From the NCBI GenBank assembly GCA_009910795.1, contig VMEE01000071.1, positions 1 to 64,000 of the forward strand: a DNA stretch of 64,000 nt. The letters run 5' to 3'. Under the pieces are notes generated by a model that ran no database searches, was not told where the DNA came from, and saw only the letters and a program-made list of their open reading frames with translations. The position numbers were made by a program, and so were the translations under genes. This DNA is from Dehalobacter sp. CP. Its GTDB lineage: Bacteria > Bacillota_B > Desulfitobacteriia > Desulfitobacteriales > Syntrophobotulaceae. Below, in pieces: positions 28,368 to 37,747 of this stretch (positions within the stretch are counted from its first letter, which is position 1; each line of letters opens with the position of its first letter).

Positions 28368-28613
28368 TTGGCAAACGCTGCCGTAAAAAAGGAACGGGGA
28401 CGCCGTCCGCGTAAAAGAGTATGCAGTTTTTGTGTTGATAAAGTTGAGAGCATCGACTACAAAGATACACAAAAATTACGTAAATATATTACTGAGAGAG
28501 GCAAAATTCTGCCCCGTAGAATCTCAGGCAATTGCGCTAAACACCAGAGGCAAGTCACGATTGCCGTTAAACGGGCTCGCAGCATCGCGTTGCTGCCCTA
28601 CATGATTGACTAG
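28368..28613 (+). CDS. rpsR: 30S ribosomal protein S18
   Basis: An 81-residue S18 protein. The core [30 protein letters not shown] is typical. It carries CSFC near residue 20 and a later Cys in GNCAKHQ, a pattern of cysteines that fits the zinc-containing variant of S18. TTG start with GGAGG upstream. Followed by a strong intrinsic terminator. Confidence 0.96.
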   Translation: MANAAVKKERGRRPRKRVCSFCVDKVESIDYKDTQKLRKYITERGKILPRRISGNCAKHQRQVTIAVKRARSIALLPYMID

Positions 28614-28614
28614 T

Positions 28615-28641
28615 AAAAAGGGAGCAACGCTCCCTTTTTTT
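28615..28641 (+). terminator. Rho-independent terminator after rpsR
   Basis: Stem GGGAGC/GCTCCC (28620-28634) with AAC loop, followed by seven T. It ends the rpsF-ssb-rpsR transcript. Confidence 0.9.
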
Positions 28642-28716
28642 ATTTCATTTCCTTAATTTAGGCAACAGGGCAAGTTTTCTTTGTTCTGAGAAAAGTAGAA
28701 GAAGGAGTTTCAGCTT

Positions 28717-28730
28717 GATTTCGCGAAATC
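28717..28730. repeat. Perfect 14-bp palindrome GATTTCGCGAAATC
   Basis: Lies in the 119-bp gap between the rpsR terminator and the MazG-like gene, about 30 bp upstream of that gene's start. It could be a regulator operator. No recognised consensus is matched. Confidence 0.35.
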
Positions 28731-28760
28731 TTACATTACTTTTTTGCAGGAGGTATTGTT

Positions 28761-29084
28761 GTGGAGTCTGTTGCTGCGATCAATATTGATATCGTAAAAT
28801 CCTCGAAAGCCATAGAGGAATTAAAAGTGGAGCTTCTCAAAGCTCAGTGGCTGGTCCAGCAGGGGACTTTAAGTGCTTCCCAGGAACAGCTTCTCGATAG
28901 TATGGCCGGCCTGGTCGGTTTAAGCTATTTGCTTACCCGCAGGCTTGGCTTTGACTATTCCCGTTTGGACAGGGTTTTGTTTAATAAAATGTCCCGGTGG
29001 CAGCGGGAAGATTTCCTTAGTCTCGAAACTGAATGGGGTGACCTGAGTCTTTTGCTTGGTTATCTTGTTCCCGAGGAAGACTGA
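28761..29084 (+). CDS. MazG-like family protein
   Basis: A 107-residue all-alpha protein resembling the MazG-like group found in clostridia. Its N-terminal half reads NIDIVKSSKAIEELKVELLKAQWLVQQG and is followed by LVGLSYLLTRRLGFDYSRLDRVLFNKM. I do not see the full ExxE...ExxD magnesium-binding set of true MazG nucleotide pyrophosphatases, so catalysis is doubtful. GTG start preceded by GCAGGAGG. Followed 15 bp later by the DUF2232 gene. Confidence 0.6.
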   Translation: MESVAAINIDIVKSSKAIEELKVELLKAQWLVQQGTLSASQEQLLDSMAGLVGLSYLLTRRLGFDYSRLDRVLFNKMSRWQREDFLSLETEWGDLSLLLGYLVPEED

Positions 29085-29099
29085 ACAGGAGAAAATTAA

Positions 29100-30047
29100 A
29101 TGGTTATAAGTGATAAGGATGAACTTCGGTATGTATCCGGATTGATCGTATTGTTTCTTCCCTTACTTGCGTCTTTATTTGACTTCTGGAGCTGGATCGT
29201 CGAGGTATTATTGATTTTTTCCGTTTTATTTCAGACCAGAAGTACCGGTTGCCGAAGAACGGCTATTTTTTTAGGAATTGGTTATATTTTAGCTTTTATT
29301 CCAGTTGGAATCAGTGGAATCTCCCTGATTGGATTTACTCCCTGGGCAGGAATTTTGTTGGTTGTCATAAAAGAAAAAGGGCTCTCTACCAGTCAGAGTA
29401 TATTCTGGAGTTTGCTGCTGGCTGCGCTCATTGGGGCGTTACCGGTCATTCCTTCAGTCAACCAGGCCCTTCAGCCCGAGAATCTGGAAAAGAATATTGT
29501 TACAGTTCTTCAGTTCTATGAGCAGCAAGGCCTGTTCAGTGCTTTTCAGGAGCAGGGGATTTCAATTGAGCAACTTGAAAGCACTCTCCGCACCATGGTT
29601 CCGGTCTACTATCAGTTAATGCCTGCTTTTGCCGGGATATTTGCGATGCTTGAGGTTGGACTGGTCTACCTGTTTTTCAGGATATTTTCTTTTGGGAACA
29701 AACTTAAGCCTTTTTCTTTATGGAGGATGCCCTGGTATGCGGTGTGGCTGGCAATTATCGGGATTGCTGCCTATTTGGGCGGAGACTACTTTGCCAACAG
29801 TATTCTGAGAATAACCGGAATGAATGTGATGGCGGTTGCAGCTTCGATAACCAGTATGATTGGGCTGTCCTGCCTGGCTTATTTGATCAAAAGCTTGAAG
29901 TTTTCCCATCTGCTGATCTGGATTGTTGTAATTATAGTGGCTTTCGTTTCACCGTTCTTTTTCATATGTCTAATATTTACGGGGCTTTTTGATTTAGTAT
30001 TTAATTTCCGAAAGATCCCCGAAAAAATGGAGGAACAAAAACCGTGA
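29100..30047 (+). CDS. DUF2232 (YybS-like) multi-pass membrane protein
   Basis: A 315-residue membrane protein with about eight hydrophobic segments, matching the DUF2232/YybS family that lies between rpsR and rplI in many Firmicutes. Several segments are cut by short polar loops. The central soluble part (residues ~125-165, NQALQPENLEKNIVTVLQFYEQQGLF) is extracytoplasmic or cytoplasmic, undetermined. The C terminus overlaps the rplI start by 4 bp. Function unknown. Some relatives resemble ECF-transporter S components, but no ligand can be inferred. Confidence 0.75.
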   Translation: MVISDKDELRYVSGLIVLFLPLLASLFDFWSWIVEVLLIFSVLFQTRSTGCRRTAIFLGIGYILAFIPVGISGISLIGFTPWAGILLVVIKEKGLSTSQSIFWSLLLAALIGALPVIPSVNQALQPENLEKNIVTVLQFYEQQGLFSAFQEQGISIEQLESTLRTMVPVYYQLMPAFAGIFAMLEVGLVYLFFRIFSFGNKLKPFSLWRMPWYAVWLAIIGIAAYLGGDYFANSILRITGMNVMAVAASITSMIGLSCLAYLIKSLKFSHLLIWIVVIIVAFVSPFFFICLIFTGLFDLVFNFRKIPEKMEEQKP

Positions 30048-30490
30048 AGGTAATATTAAAAGAAGATGTCAAGGCACTCGGTAAAAAGGGTAAAGTATGC
30101 GAAGTCTCAGATGGCTATGCCCGTAATTTTCTGATCCCGCGCGGACTCGCAGTTGAGGCAACTCAGGGAAATGTTCAGGACCTGGTGCATAAACAAAAAC
30201 AGGAAGAACTGCGCAAACAGAAAGAAAAACAAGCGGCGCTGGAGCTTTCCCAAAAAATCGAGAACATGGATATCATTGTCAAAGTCAAAGTCGGTGAAAA
30301 AGGCCGTTTATTCGGCTCGGTAACGAATAAAGAGATCGCCGAGGTATTGGAAAAGGAATATCAACTCAAACTAGATAAAAGAAAAATTGAAGTCAAGGAA
30401 CCGATCAAAGGATTGGGAGAATATCAGGTTACCGTAAAGCTTCATTTTGAAGTAACAGCAAATCTGAAGATAAAGATAGAAGCTCAGTAA
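30044..30490 (+). CDS. rplI: 50S ribosomal protein L9
   Basis: A 148-residue L9. N-terminal rRNA-binding domain MKVILKEDVKALGKKGKVCEVSDGYARNFLIPRGLA, a long central helix rich in K/Q/E, and a C-terminal domain. GTG start overlapping the upstream gene by 4 bp, with GGAGG nearby. Confidence 0.97.
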   Translation: MKVILKEDVKALGKKGKVCEVSDGYARNFLIPRGLAVEATQGNVQDLVHKQKQEELRKQKEKQAALELSQKIENMDIIVKVKVGEKGRLFGSVTNKEIAEVLEKEYQLKLDKRKIEVKEPIKGLGEYQVTVKLHFEVTANLKIKIEAQ

Positions 30491-30523
30491 GACCGAAGAG
30501 TAAAGCACAAGGATGTGACCAGC

Positions 30524-32440
30524 GTGAAAGGCTTATTTAAGAAATTTTTACAACAGGAGGGGCAGGAAAATCACGAGAAATATACTGCGGAGATTGCGGA
30601 CGGACAGTTAAAACTGGAGATAGACGCGCTGTATGTCGTGCTTTCCAACCTATACGGAACAGATAAATTAATTTTAAAGGCGAGCAAGCTGGAGGCTCTT
30701 ACCCTGATGCGTTCCGACAAGCTGGAGGAACGAGTATTGGGCTTACAAAAGCTTGTCAACGATGATCCCACGGACAAACCGGCGCCGGACCTGCAAGATA
30801 TTCCGGCAATTCTGACGGAGGTTGAAGAGCAGATTGCGGAGACGGTTGCGAAGCGTTCCGTAGAAGACCGTTTAAATCAGGCGGTTGCTGAGAAAATGCA
30901 GGAGCGACACGAAGAATATATCAAAGAGATCAAGACCCAGGTTCTGAAAGAGACAGGAGGTCCTGAGAATGCGCAAACACTTCGAAAGCTTGCGCAGCTG
31001 GAAAAGATGAAAGCAACAAAGCCGGTATCCTCAGCAATTGAAATCCTGAGACCGCAGACGACGGAAGAAATTGTCGGACAGGAAAGCGCCTTGCAGGCCC
31101 TGCTGGCAAAGCTCGCGACGCCTTTCCCCCAGCACATCCTGATTTATGGTCCGCCGGGAGTTGGCAAAACATCAGCAGCCAGGGTTGCACTGGAAACCGT
31201 CAAAAATTTTCCGGATTCTCCTTTCAGTAAGGATGCGCCGTTTATTGAAGTCGACGGTACGACGCTGCGCTGGGATCCGCGAGATGTCACCAATCCTTTG
31301 CTTGGTTCAGTTCACGATCCGATTTATCAGGGTGCGAAAAGAGATTTGGCTGAGACCGGTATTCCCGAGCCCAAACTGGGTTTGGTCAACGATGCTCATA
31401 CTGGCGTTTTGTTTATCGATGAAATTGGAGAGATGGATCCAACGTTGCTGAATAAGCTGCTGAAGGTCCTGGAAGATAAGCGGGTTCATTTTGAGTCTTC
31501 TTATTATGATCCGCATGATCCTCAGATTCCTTTATATATCAAGAAGATTTTTGATGAAGGAGTTCCCGCAGATTTTGTACTGATTGGGGCCACTACGAGA
31601 GAGCCGCAGGATCTGAACCCGGCCTTGCGCTCCCGCTGTGCCGAAGTCTATTTTGAGCCTTTGGAGCCGGCCCATATCACCCATATTATCAGACAGGCAG
31701 CTCTGAAACTAAATGTGCAGTTGGAAGAGAATGTACCGGAAATTATCAGTGAATATATGATTGAGGGACGAAAAGCGAACAGCATCCTTTTGGATGCGTA
31801 TGGTCTGGCCAGGTTTAGGAATCCCGGCAAGAAGGAAGTCTTGATTTCGGAAGACGATGTCAGAGAAGTGCTCAGGTCAGCCAGACTGACTCCTTTCGTT
31901 CAAAAACGGGTAACCGCCGGCAAGGATACCGGCAGAATACTCGGACTGGGGGTATCGGGATTCCTTGGCTCGGTTCTGGAGATTGAGGTGAAAGTATTCA
32001 ACGGGGAGACCGGCAAAGGAAGTATCCGCTTTAATGAGACGGCAGGTTCAATGGCCAGGGACGCGGTGTTTAATGCCGCGGCTGTGATCCGAAGCCTGAC
32101 AGGAGAAGACTTGAAGAACTATGACCTCCATGTCAATGTGGTTGGTGGTGGCAGAATAGACGGGCCCTCGGCCGGACTTGCTACGACCATGGCGATTTAC
32201 AGCGCCTTGAAGCAACAGCCTCTGAGAGGAGATGTAGCCGTGACCGGTGAAATCTCAATACAGGGAAAAGTCAAACCGGTTGGTGGCATTTACGAAAAAA
32301 TATTTGGTGCCAAACAGGCCGGTGTAAAAACAGTGATCATTCCGACGGAGAATCGCGGAGAAGTTCCTGCGGGATTAAAAGGAATTGAAGTCCTTGCTGT
32401 TGAAAATATAGAGGAAGCTATAAAAATTGCACAAGCCTAG
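30524..32440 (+). CDS. lonC: LonC-type ATP-dependent protease (spore Lon-like)
   Basis: A 638-residue protease of the LonC group. Walker A GPPGVGKT is at 209-216, Walker B is VLFIDEIGEMD, and the C-terminal Lon protease domain has catalytic dyad S549 (DGPSAGLA) and K592 (GGIYEKIFGA). The N-terminal ~190 residues are a helical domain unlike LonA. GTG 30524 is preferred, 10 bp after AAGGA. GTG 30515 would be too close. It lies 33 bp after rplI and its stop is 19 bp before dnaB, so it may be cotranscribed. Substrates unknown. Confidence 0.9.
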   Translation: MKGLFKKFLQQEGQENHEKYTAEIADGQLKLEIDALYVVLSNLYGTDKLILKASKLEALTLMRSDKLEERVLGLQKLVNDDPTDKPAPDLQDIPAILTEVEEQIAETVAKRSVEDRLNQAVAEKMQERHEEYIKEIKTQVLKETGGPENAQTLRKLAQLEKMKATKPVSSAIEILRPQTTEEIVGQESALQALLAKLATPFPQHILIYGPPGVGKTSAARVALETVKNFPDSPFSKDAPFIEVDGTTLRWDPRDVTNPLLGSVHDPIYQGAKRDLAETGIPEPKLGLVNDAHTGVLFIDEIGEMDPTLLNKLLKVLEDKRVHFESSYYDPHDPQIPLYIKKIFDEGVPADFVLIGATTREPQDLNPALRSRCAEVYFEPLEPAHITHIIRQAALKLNVQLEENVPEIISEYMIEGRKANSILLDAYGLARFRNPGKKEVLISEDDVREVLRSARLTPFVQKRVTAGKDTGRILGLGVSGFLGSVLEIEVKVFNGETGKGSIRFNETAGSMARDAVFNAAAVIRSLTGEDLKNYDLHVNVVGGGRIDGPSAGLATTMAIYSALKQQPLRGDVAVTGEISIQGKVKPVGGIYEKIFGAKQAGVKTVIIPTENRGEVPAGLKGIEVLAVENIEEAIKIAQA

Positions 32441-32459
32441 CAAACGAGGAGAAATGAGC

Positions 32460-33788
32460 ATGGAACTTTTGAAAGTTCCTCCCCATAATCTTGAGGCTGA
32501 ACAGGCTGTTCTGGGCGCGCTGATGCTTGATCCCCAGAAGGGCAGTACTGTATTCGAGATTCTACGTCCGGAGGATTTCTACCGCGATAATCATAAAAAC
32601 ATTTACCTGGTCATCAGGGATATCTTTGAAAAGGGGGACCCTGTTGATCTGGTTACAGTGGCTGAGAACTTAAGGCAGGCAGGTAGGCTGGAGAGCATCG
32701 GGGGAATTGGAACAATCTCTCAGATCGCCGGATCTGTGCCTTCAGCGGCCAACGTGGAACATTATGCCCGGATTGTGGCGGAAAAAGCCCTGCTCCGTCA
32801 GCTGATCCGCATTGCCGGCTATATTGAAGAAAAAGGGTACGAAGCGGGAGAAGAAGCCCTTAGTTTATTGGAGGAAGCCGAAAGACTGATCGTAGAAATC
32901 TCTCAAAGACAGTCCAAGGAAGGTTTCGTTACGATCCGAAGCATTCTCCTGAAGACATTTGACAAGATCGAATACCTCTATTCCAATAAAGGAAACCTGA
33001 CAGGGGTTCCGACCCATTTTCGGGAGTTGGACCGGATCACTTCCGGCTGGCAGGCTTCCGACCTGGTTATTATTGCCGCCAGACCATCGATGGGCAAAAC
33101 GGCACTTGTCCTGAATATGGCACAGAATGCTGCGGTAAAATCCAAGGTCCCTGTAGCGTTATTCAGCCTGGAAATGTCCAAAGAGCAGCTTGTCCAGCGT
33201 ATTCTTTGTTCGGAAGCGATGGTAGATCAGCAGCGGGTCAGGACCGGCGAACTATTGGACTCAGACTGGCCAAAGCTTACCCAGGCTGTAGGTCCGCTGT
33301 CCGAGGCACCAATGTTTATTGATGATACCGTTGGGATATCCCTCGCAGAGCTTCGGTCTAAAGCTAGAAGATTAAAAATGGAACAAGGACTTGGACTGAT
33401 TATTATTGATTATCTGCAGTTAATGACCGTCGGCAAGAAGGTAGAAAGCCGCCAGCAGGAAGTCGCCCAGATTTCCAGAGGCTTAAAAGGCGTTGCACGT
33501 GAACTATCCGTGCCGGTTATTGCTCTGTCTCAGCTTAACCGCGGTGTTGAGCAGCGTCAGGACAAGCGGCCACTGATGTCCGACCTTCTGGAATCCGGAT
33601 CGATCGAGGCTGATGCCGATCTTATTTCCTTTATTTACAGGGATGAATACTATCACCCTGATTCGGAGAAAAAAGGTATTGCTGAGATTATTATTGCCAA
33701 GCACCGCAATGGTCCTGTAGGTACAGTTGAGCTTGGGTATTTGAAGGAATTTACGAAATTTGTTAACCTCGATAAGAATTATGGTTAA
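32460..33788 (+). CDS. dnaB: Replicative DNA helicase DnaB (DnaC of Bacillus)
   Basis: A 442-residue hexameric helicase. N-terminal DnaG-interacting domain (VPPHNLEAEQAVLGALMLD), linker, and RecA-like C-terminal domain with Walker A ARPSMGKTALVLNMA, Walker B GLIIIDYLQLM and the arginine-finger region IYRDEYY. No intein is present. ATG 32460 is 8 bp after CGAGGAG. An in-frame ATG at 32454 is too close to the ribosome-binding site. Confidence 0.97.
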   Translation: MELLKVPPHNLEAEQAVLGALMLDPQKGSTVFEILRPEDFYRDNHKNIYLVIRDIFEKGDPVDLVTVAENLRQAGRLESIGGIGTISQIAGSVPSAANVEHYARIVAEKALLRQLIRIAGYIEEKGYEAGEEALSLLEEAERLIVEISQRQSKEGFVTIRSILLKTFDKIEYLYSNKGNLTGVPTHFRELDRITSGWQASDLVIIAARPSMGKTALVLNMAQNAAVKSKVPVALFSLEMSKEQLVQRILCSEAMVDQQRVRTGELLDSDWPKLTQAVGPLSEAPMFIDDTVGISLAELRSKARRLKMEQGLGLIIIDYLQLMTVGKKVESRQQEVAQISRGLKGVARELSVPVIALSQLNRGVEQRQDKRPLMSDLLESGSIEADADLISFIYRDEYYHPDSEKKGIAEIIIAKHRNGPVGTVELGYLKEFTKFVNLDKNYG

Positions 33789-33826
33789 TACACGGTAAGA
33801 TTATTGTTTATATTTGGTTGTATCAA

Positions 33827-33870
33827 ATATTCGAACGTTTGGCCTAGGAATACAGCAAATGTTCGGATTT
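33827..33870. promoter_or_regulatory. Paired PurBoxes (PurR operator) upstream of purA
   Basis: Two inverted copies of the Bacillus PurR consensus AWWWCCGAACWWT. The right box, minus strand, at 33858-33870 reads AAATCCGAACATT, a full match. The left box, plus strand, at 33827-33839 reads ATATTCGAACGTT, two mismatches. They are separated by 18 bp, close to the spacing used by PurR dimers. The -35 of the purA promoter begins 3 bp downstream. Confidence 0.75.
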
Positions 33871-33872
33871 TA

Positions 33873-33902
33873 TTGACAAACAGGGGTGATCGTTGTTAAG
33901 AT
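33873..33902 (+). promoter_or_regulatory. purA promoter
   Basis: Perfect -35 TTGACA (33873-33878), followed after 18 bp by -10 TAAGAT (33897-33902, 4/6). Directly downstream of the PurBox pair, so PurR bound there could block RNA polymerase. Confidence 0.6.
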
Positions 33903-33924
33903 GAAGTTTGGATTGAAGTCGTGA

Positions 33925-35226
<1,302 letters not shown>

Positions 35227-35280
35227 GGATTTTGATAATGAATCTGAATTTACTTTAATTTTTCAGATTAATTCCTGGTT

Positions 35281-35322
35281 CTTGGATGTCAAGGATTATT
35301 AAAGTTTTGCTTGACATCCAAG
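35281..35322. repeat. Perfect 13-bp inverted repeat at the tRNA-Lys promoter
   Basis: CTTGGATGTCAAG (35281-35293) and CTTGACATCCAAG (35310-35322) are exact reverse complements separated by 16 bp. The right arm contains the -35 hexamer TTGACA (35311-35316) of the tRNA-Lys promoter. No T-run follows, so it is not an intrinsic terminator. An operator or a processed RNA stem are the alternatives. Confidence 0.7.
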
Positions 35323-35340
35323 GGGCCGAAATGATAGAAT
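35311..35340 (+). promoter_or_regulatory. tRNA-Lys promoter
   Basis: -35 TTGACA (35311-35316) and -10 TAGAAT (35335-35340), spaced by 18 bp, 15 bp upstream of the mature tRNA. Confidence 0.65.
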
Positions 35341-35355
35341 CATGAATTGTGGCCT

Positions 35356-35431
35356 GGGCCATTAGCTCAGTCGGTAGAGCACCTGACTTTTAATCAGGGT
35401 GTCCCGCGTTCGAGTCGCGGATGGCTCACCA
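35356..35431 (+). tRNA. tRNA-Lys (anticodon UUU)
   Basis: 76 nt including CCA. Acceptor GGGCCAT/ATGGCTC, anticodon arm CCTGA-CTTTTAA-TCAGG with anticodon TTT, T-loop TTCGAGT. Followed by its own terminator. Confidence 0.96.
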
Positions 35432-35446
35432 ATACTCGATTAAAAC

Positions 35447-35476
35447 GCTTGTGTCTTAACGGATGCAAGCTTTTTT
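35447..35476 (+). terminator. Terminator after tRNA-Lys
   Basis: A 9-bp stem GCTTGTGTC/GATGCAAGC (two G-U pairs) with a short loop, followed by six T. It sits 15 bp after the tRNA 3' end. Confidence 0.85.
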
Positions 35477-35596
35477 ATTAGCCATCAAAATACCATACAG
35501 TATAATGTAATACCGGCAATTGAAGAAAATACACTATCTTTGAAATAAAAGTTTTGAAATAAATTGAAATAAAAGATAAAAAATCTAAAAAAGTTC

Positions 35597-35625
35597 TTTA
35601 CTATTTGTCGTGTTATCTGTATAAT
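35597..35625 (+). promoter_or_regulatory. Promoter of tRNA-Glu/tRNA-Phe
   Basis: -35 TTTACT (35597-35602), 17 bp, then perfect -10 TATAAT (35620-35625), 65 bp upstream of tRNA-Glu. Confidence 0.6.
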
Positions 35626-35690
35626 ACAGAAACGTGAGCAAAAAAATTGAGTGAAACCATCATAGCATGGTTCACTAACGCATCGCCTAT

Positions 35691-35766
35691 GGCCCGTTGG
35701 TCAAGCGGCCTAAGACACCGCCCTTTCACGGCGGTAACACGGGTTCGAATCCCGTACGGGTCACCA
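35691..35766 (+). tRNA. tRNA-Glu (anticodon UUC)
   Basis: 76 nt including CCA. Acceptor GGCCCGT/ACGGGTC, anticodon arm CCGCC-CTTTCAC-GGCGG with anticodon TTC, T-loop TTCGAAT. Besides translation, glutamyl-tRNA-Glu is the substrate of HemA encoded at 55.4 kb. Confidence 0.96.
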
Positions 35767-35811
35767 TGTTTTTAAATTAAGCTGAGTTTCGATAGATTGG
35801 TAATCGATCAC

Positions 35812-35887
<76 letters not shown>

Positions 35888-35897
35888 TACGTCCTGT

Positions 35898-35939
35898 AAA
35901 ACGAGTTATTAACGGTTTTTGCTGTTAGGACTCGTTTTT
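35898..35939 (+). terminator. Terminator after tRNA-Phe
   Basis: Stem AAAACGAGT/ACTCGTTTT (35898-35906 with 35930-35938), with additional pairing of TTAAC and TGTTA inside, followed by a T-rich tract. Confidence 0.85.
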
Positions 35940-36016
35940 GTTTTTGCCGCAAACTTTACACACATCCTTTCCGATCCCCATAGATTATAACAACGAACAT
36001 AGATGGGGGGATTTAG

Positions 36017-37297
36017 GTGCGCGTACTTAAGATCGGAGTTAGAGGAAACGATGTAATGGAAGTTCAGGCTTTACTCAAAAAGCTGGGTTACGATCCGGGG
36101 ACGGTAGATGGGGTATTCGGAACAAATACAGAGCAAGTGGTCAAACAGTTTCAGGCGGCCAGTGGTCTCCAAGCAGATGGAATCATTGGTCCAATTACTT
36201 ATCAAAAGCTTCTGCCGTTATTGAACGGCTACATCATGGTTACAGTTGCTGCGGGAGATACATTGTACCAGATTGCCAACCGTTATAAAATCAATACCCA
36301 GCGGCTTTTAGCAGCAAATCCCGGGATCAGTTCTGACAATATAAGAGCAGGACAACAGTTGACCGTGCCCTATGCTTTTGATATTGTCGATACAAACCTC
36401 AATTATACCTACGAAATCTTGCAGCGGGATATTGCCGGGTTACAGAAACGCTATCCTTTCTTGGAAACCGGGGTTGCCGGGAAAAGTATTATGGGACGGA
36501 ATCTTTACTATCTGAGGCTGGGTAATGGACCGAATCAGGTATTTTATAATGCGTCACATCATTCACTGGAATGGATTACGACAGTTGTGCTGATGAAGTT
36601 CTGTGAAAACTATCTGAAAAACTATGTGGATGGAACTTCGGTCAGGGGATACAACATAAGAGAGATATGGGGTCAAAGTTCAATTTATTTAATCCCTATG
36701 GTGAATCCAGATGGTATTGATCTGGTCTTAAACGGACTTCGGATAAATCATCCATTCTACACATCTCTTCTAAAATGGAATGAAGGCCGGATGGATTTTG
36801 GCCAGGTCTGGCAGGCCAATATTCGTGGCGTAGATCTAAACCACAATTATGATGCATCCTGGCAGTTGTCGAAACAAGCGGAAGCCAGTCACGGAATAAC
36901 CGGGCCTGGCCCGACCAGATTTTCAGGGACAGGACCGGAATCCGAACCTGAATCCAAAGCAGTTGCAGACTTTACGAGAAATCATAATTTTAGACTTGTT
37001 CTGGCCTACCACAGCCAAGGTAGGGCGATCTACTGGAATTACAGAGGTCTGGCGTCGGCCAGGGACCGGCAAATTGCACTCAGTTTGGCAGAAAAAAGCG
37101 GCTATGTGCTGGAAGAAGCGACCGGAATAACATCGTATGCAGGCTATAAGGATTGGTTTATCGAAAAATACCGGAGACCGGGCTATACGGTTGAGGTTGG
37201 ATTTGGCCGAAATCCCCTGCCAATTTCCCAATTCGCGCAGATCTATCGGGAAAATGAGGGAATGTTGTTACTGGCGGCACTTGCTACTGCGGGCTAA
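36017..37297 (+). CDS. PG-binding/LysM/M14 zinc peptidase (gamma-D-Glu-diaminopimelate peptidase-like)
   Basis: A 426-residue cell-wall enzyme. Peptidoglycan-binding domain 1 is at ~4-65, one LysM domain at ~73-117 and an M14 zinc carboxypeptidase domain at ~130-420. Zinc-site and catalytic residues are visible: H182 and E185 (HHSLE), H332 (AYHSQG) and general base E393 (VEVGFG). The architecture matches Bacillus endopeptidase I-type enzymes that cut the gamma-D-Glu-Dap bond. There is no signal peptide or membrane segment, so it may act in the forespore/mother cell or on recycled muropeptides, as inferred for sporulation enzymes. GTG start after a GGGGGGAT tract. It stands alone, after the tRNA-Phe terminator. 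Confidence 0.88.
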   Translation: MRVLKIGVRGNDVMEVQALLKKLGYDPGTVDGVFGTNTEQVVKQFQAASGLQADGIIGPITYQKLLPLLNGYIMVTVAAGDTLYQIANRYKINTQRLLAANPGISSDNIRAGQQLTVPYAFDIVDTNLNYTYEILQRDIAGLQKRYPFLETGVAGKSIMGRNLYYLRLGNGPNQVFYNASHHSLEWITTVVLMKFCENYLKNYVDGTSVRGYNIREIWGQSSIYLIPMVNPDGIDLVLNGLRINHPFYTSLLKWNEGRMDFGQVWQANIRGVDLNHNYDASWQLSKQAEASHGITGPGPTRFSGTGPESEPESKAVADFTRNHNFRLVLAYHSQGRAIYWNYRGLASARDRQIALSLAEKSGYVLEEATGITSYAGYKDWFIEKYRRPGYTVEVGFGRNPLPISQFAQIYRENEGMLLLAALATAG

Positions 37298-37543
37298 GAA
37301 AAAGGATGACAAAGTGCTGAAACTGGTAGTGTAGGAGGGATACCCAAAAGTGTATTAACCACAAAATAAAACCTGTACCAAATTTGGGGTAGAGTCAACT
37401 GAGCTAGTAATATCGTTGAAATTGTAAAAATTGAACTTATAATCTTGCCTAGTATTAAATTTTGAAGTATAATAATGCTTACCCGACAAAGGTATGCCAT
37501 GGTCCTAGAACATGCTAGGAAGTCTAAAGCCTTGAAATATCAT

Positions 37544-37618
37544 GCGGAAGTGGCTCAGTGGTAGAGCATTGGCTTCCCAAGCCGAGGGTCGCGGGTTCGA
37601 ATCCCGTCTTCCGCTCCA
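37544..37618 (+). tRNA. tRNA-Gly (anticodon CCC)
   Basis: 75 nt including CCA. Acceptor GCGGAAG/CTTCCGC, anticodon arm TTGGC-TTCCCAA-GCCGA with anticodon CCC, T-loop TTCGAAT. The 246 bp before it (37298-37543) contain no gene. Confidence 0.95.
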
Positions 37619-37747
37619 ATTTAAGAATATAAGGCCAGTTTTAAGCTGGTTTTTTTATCGCAAAAGCTAATTAATGGTTTTTTGCGGGACGCATATCACA
37701 TGAGGCTTTAGTGAGGCGTTAAGCCGAAAGGAGCTGAAAGAAAAAGG

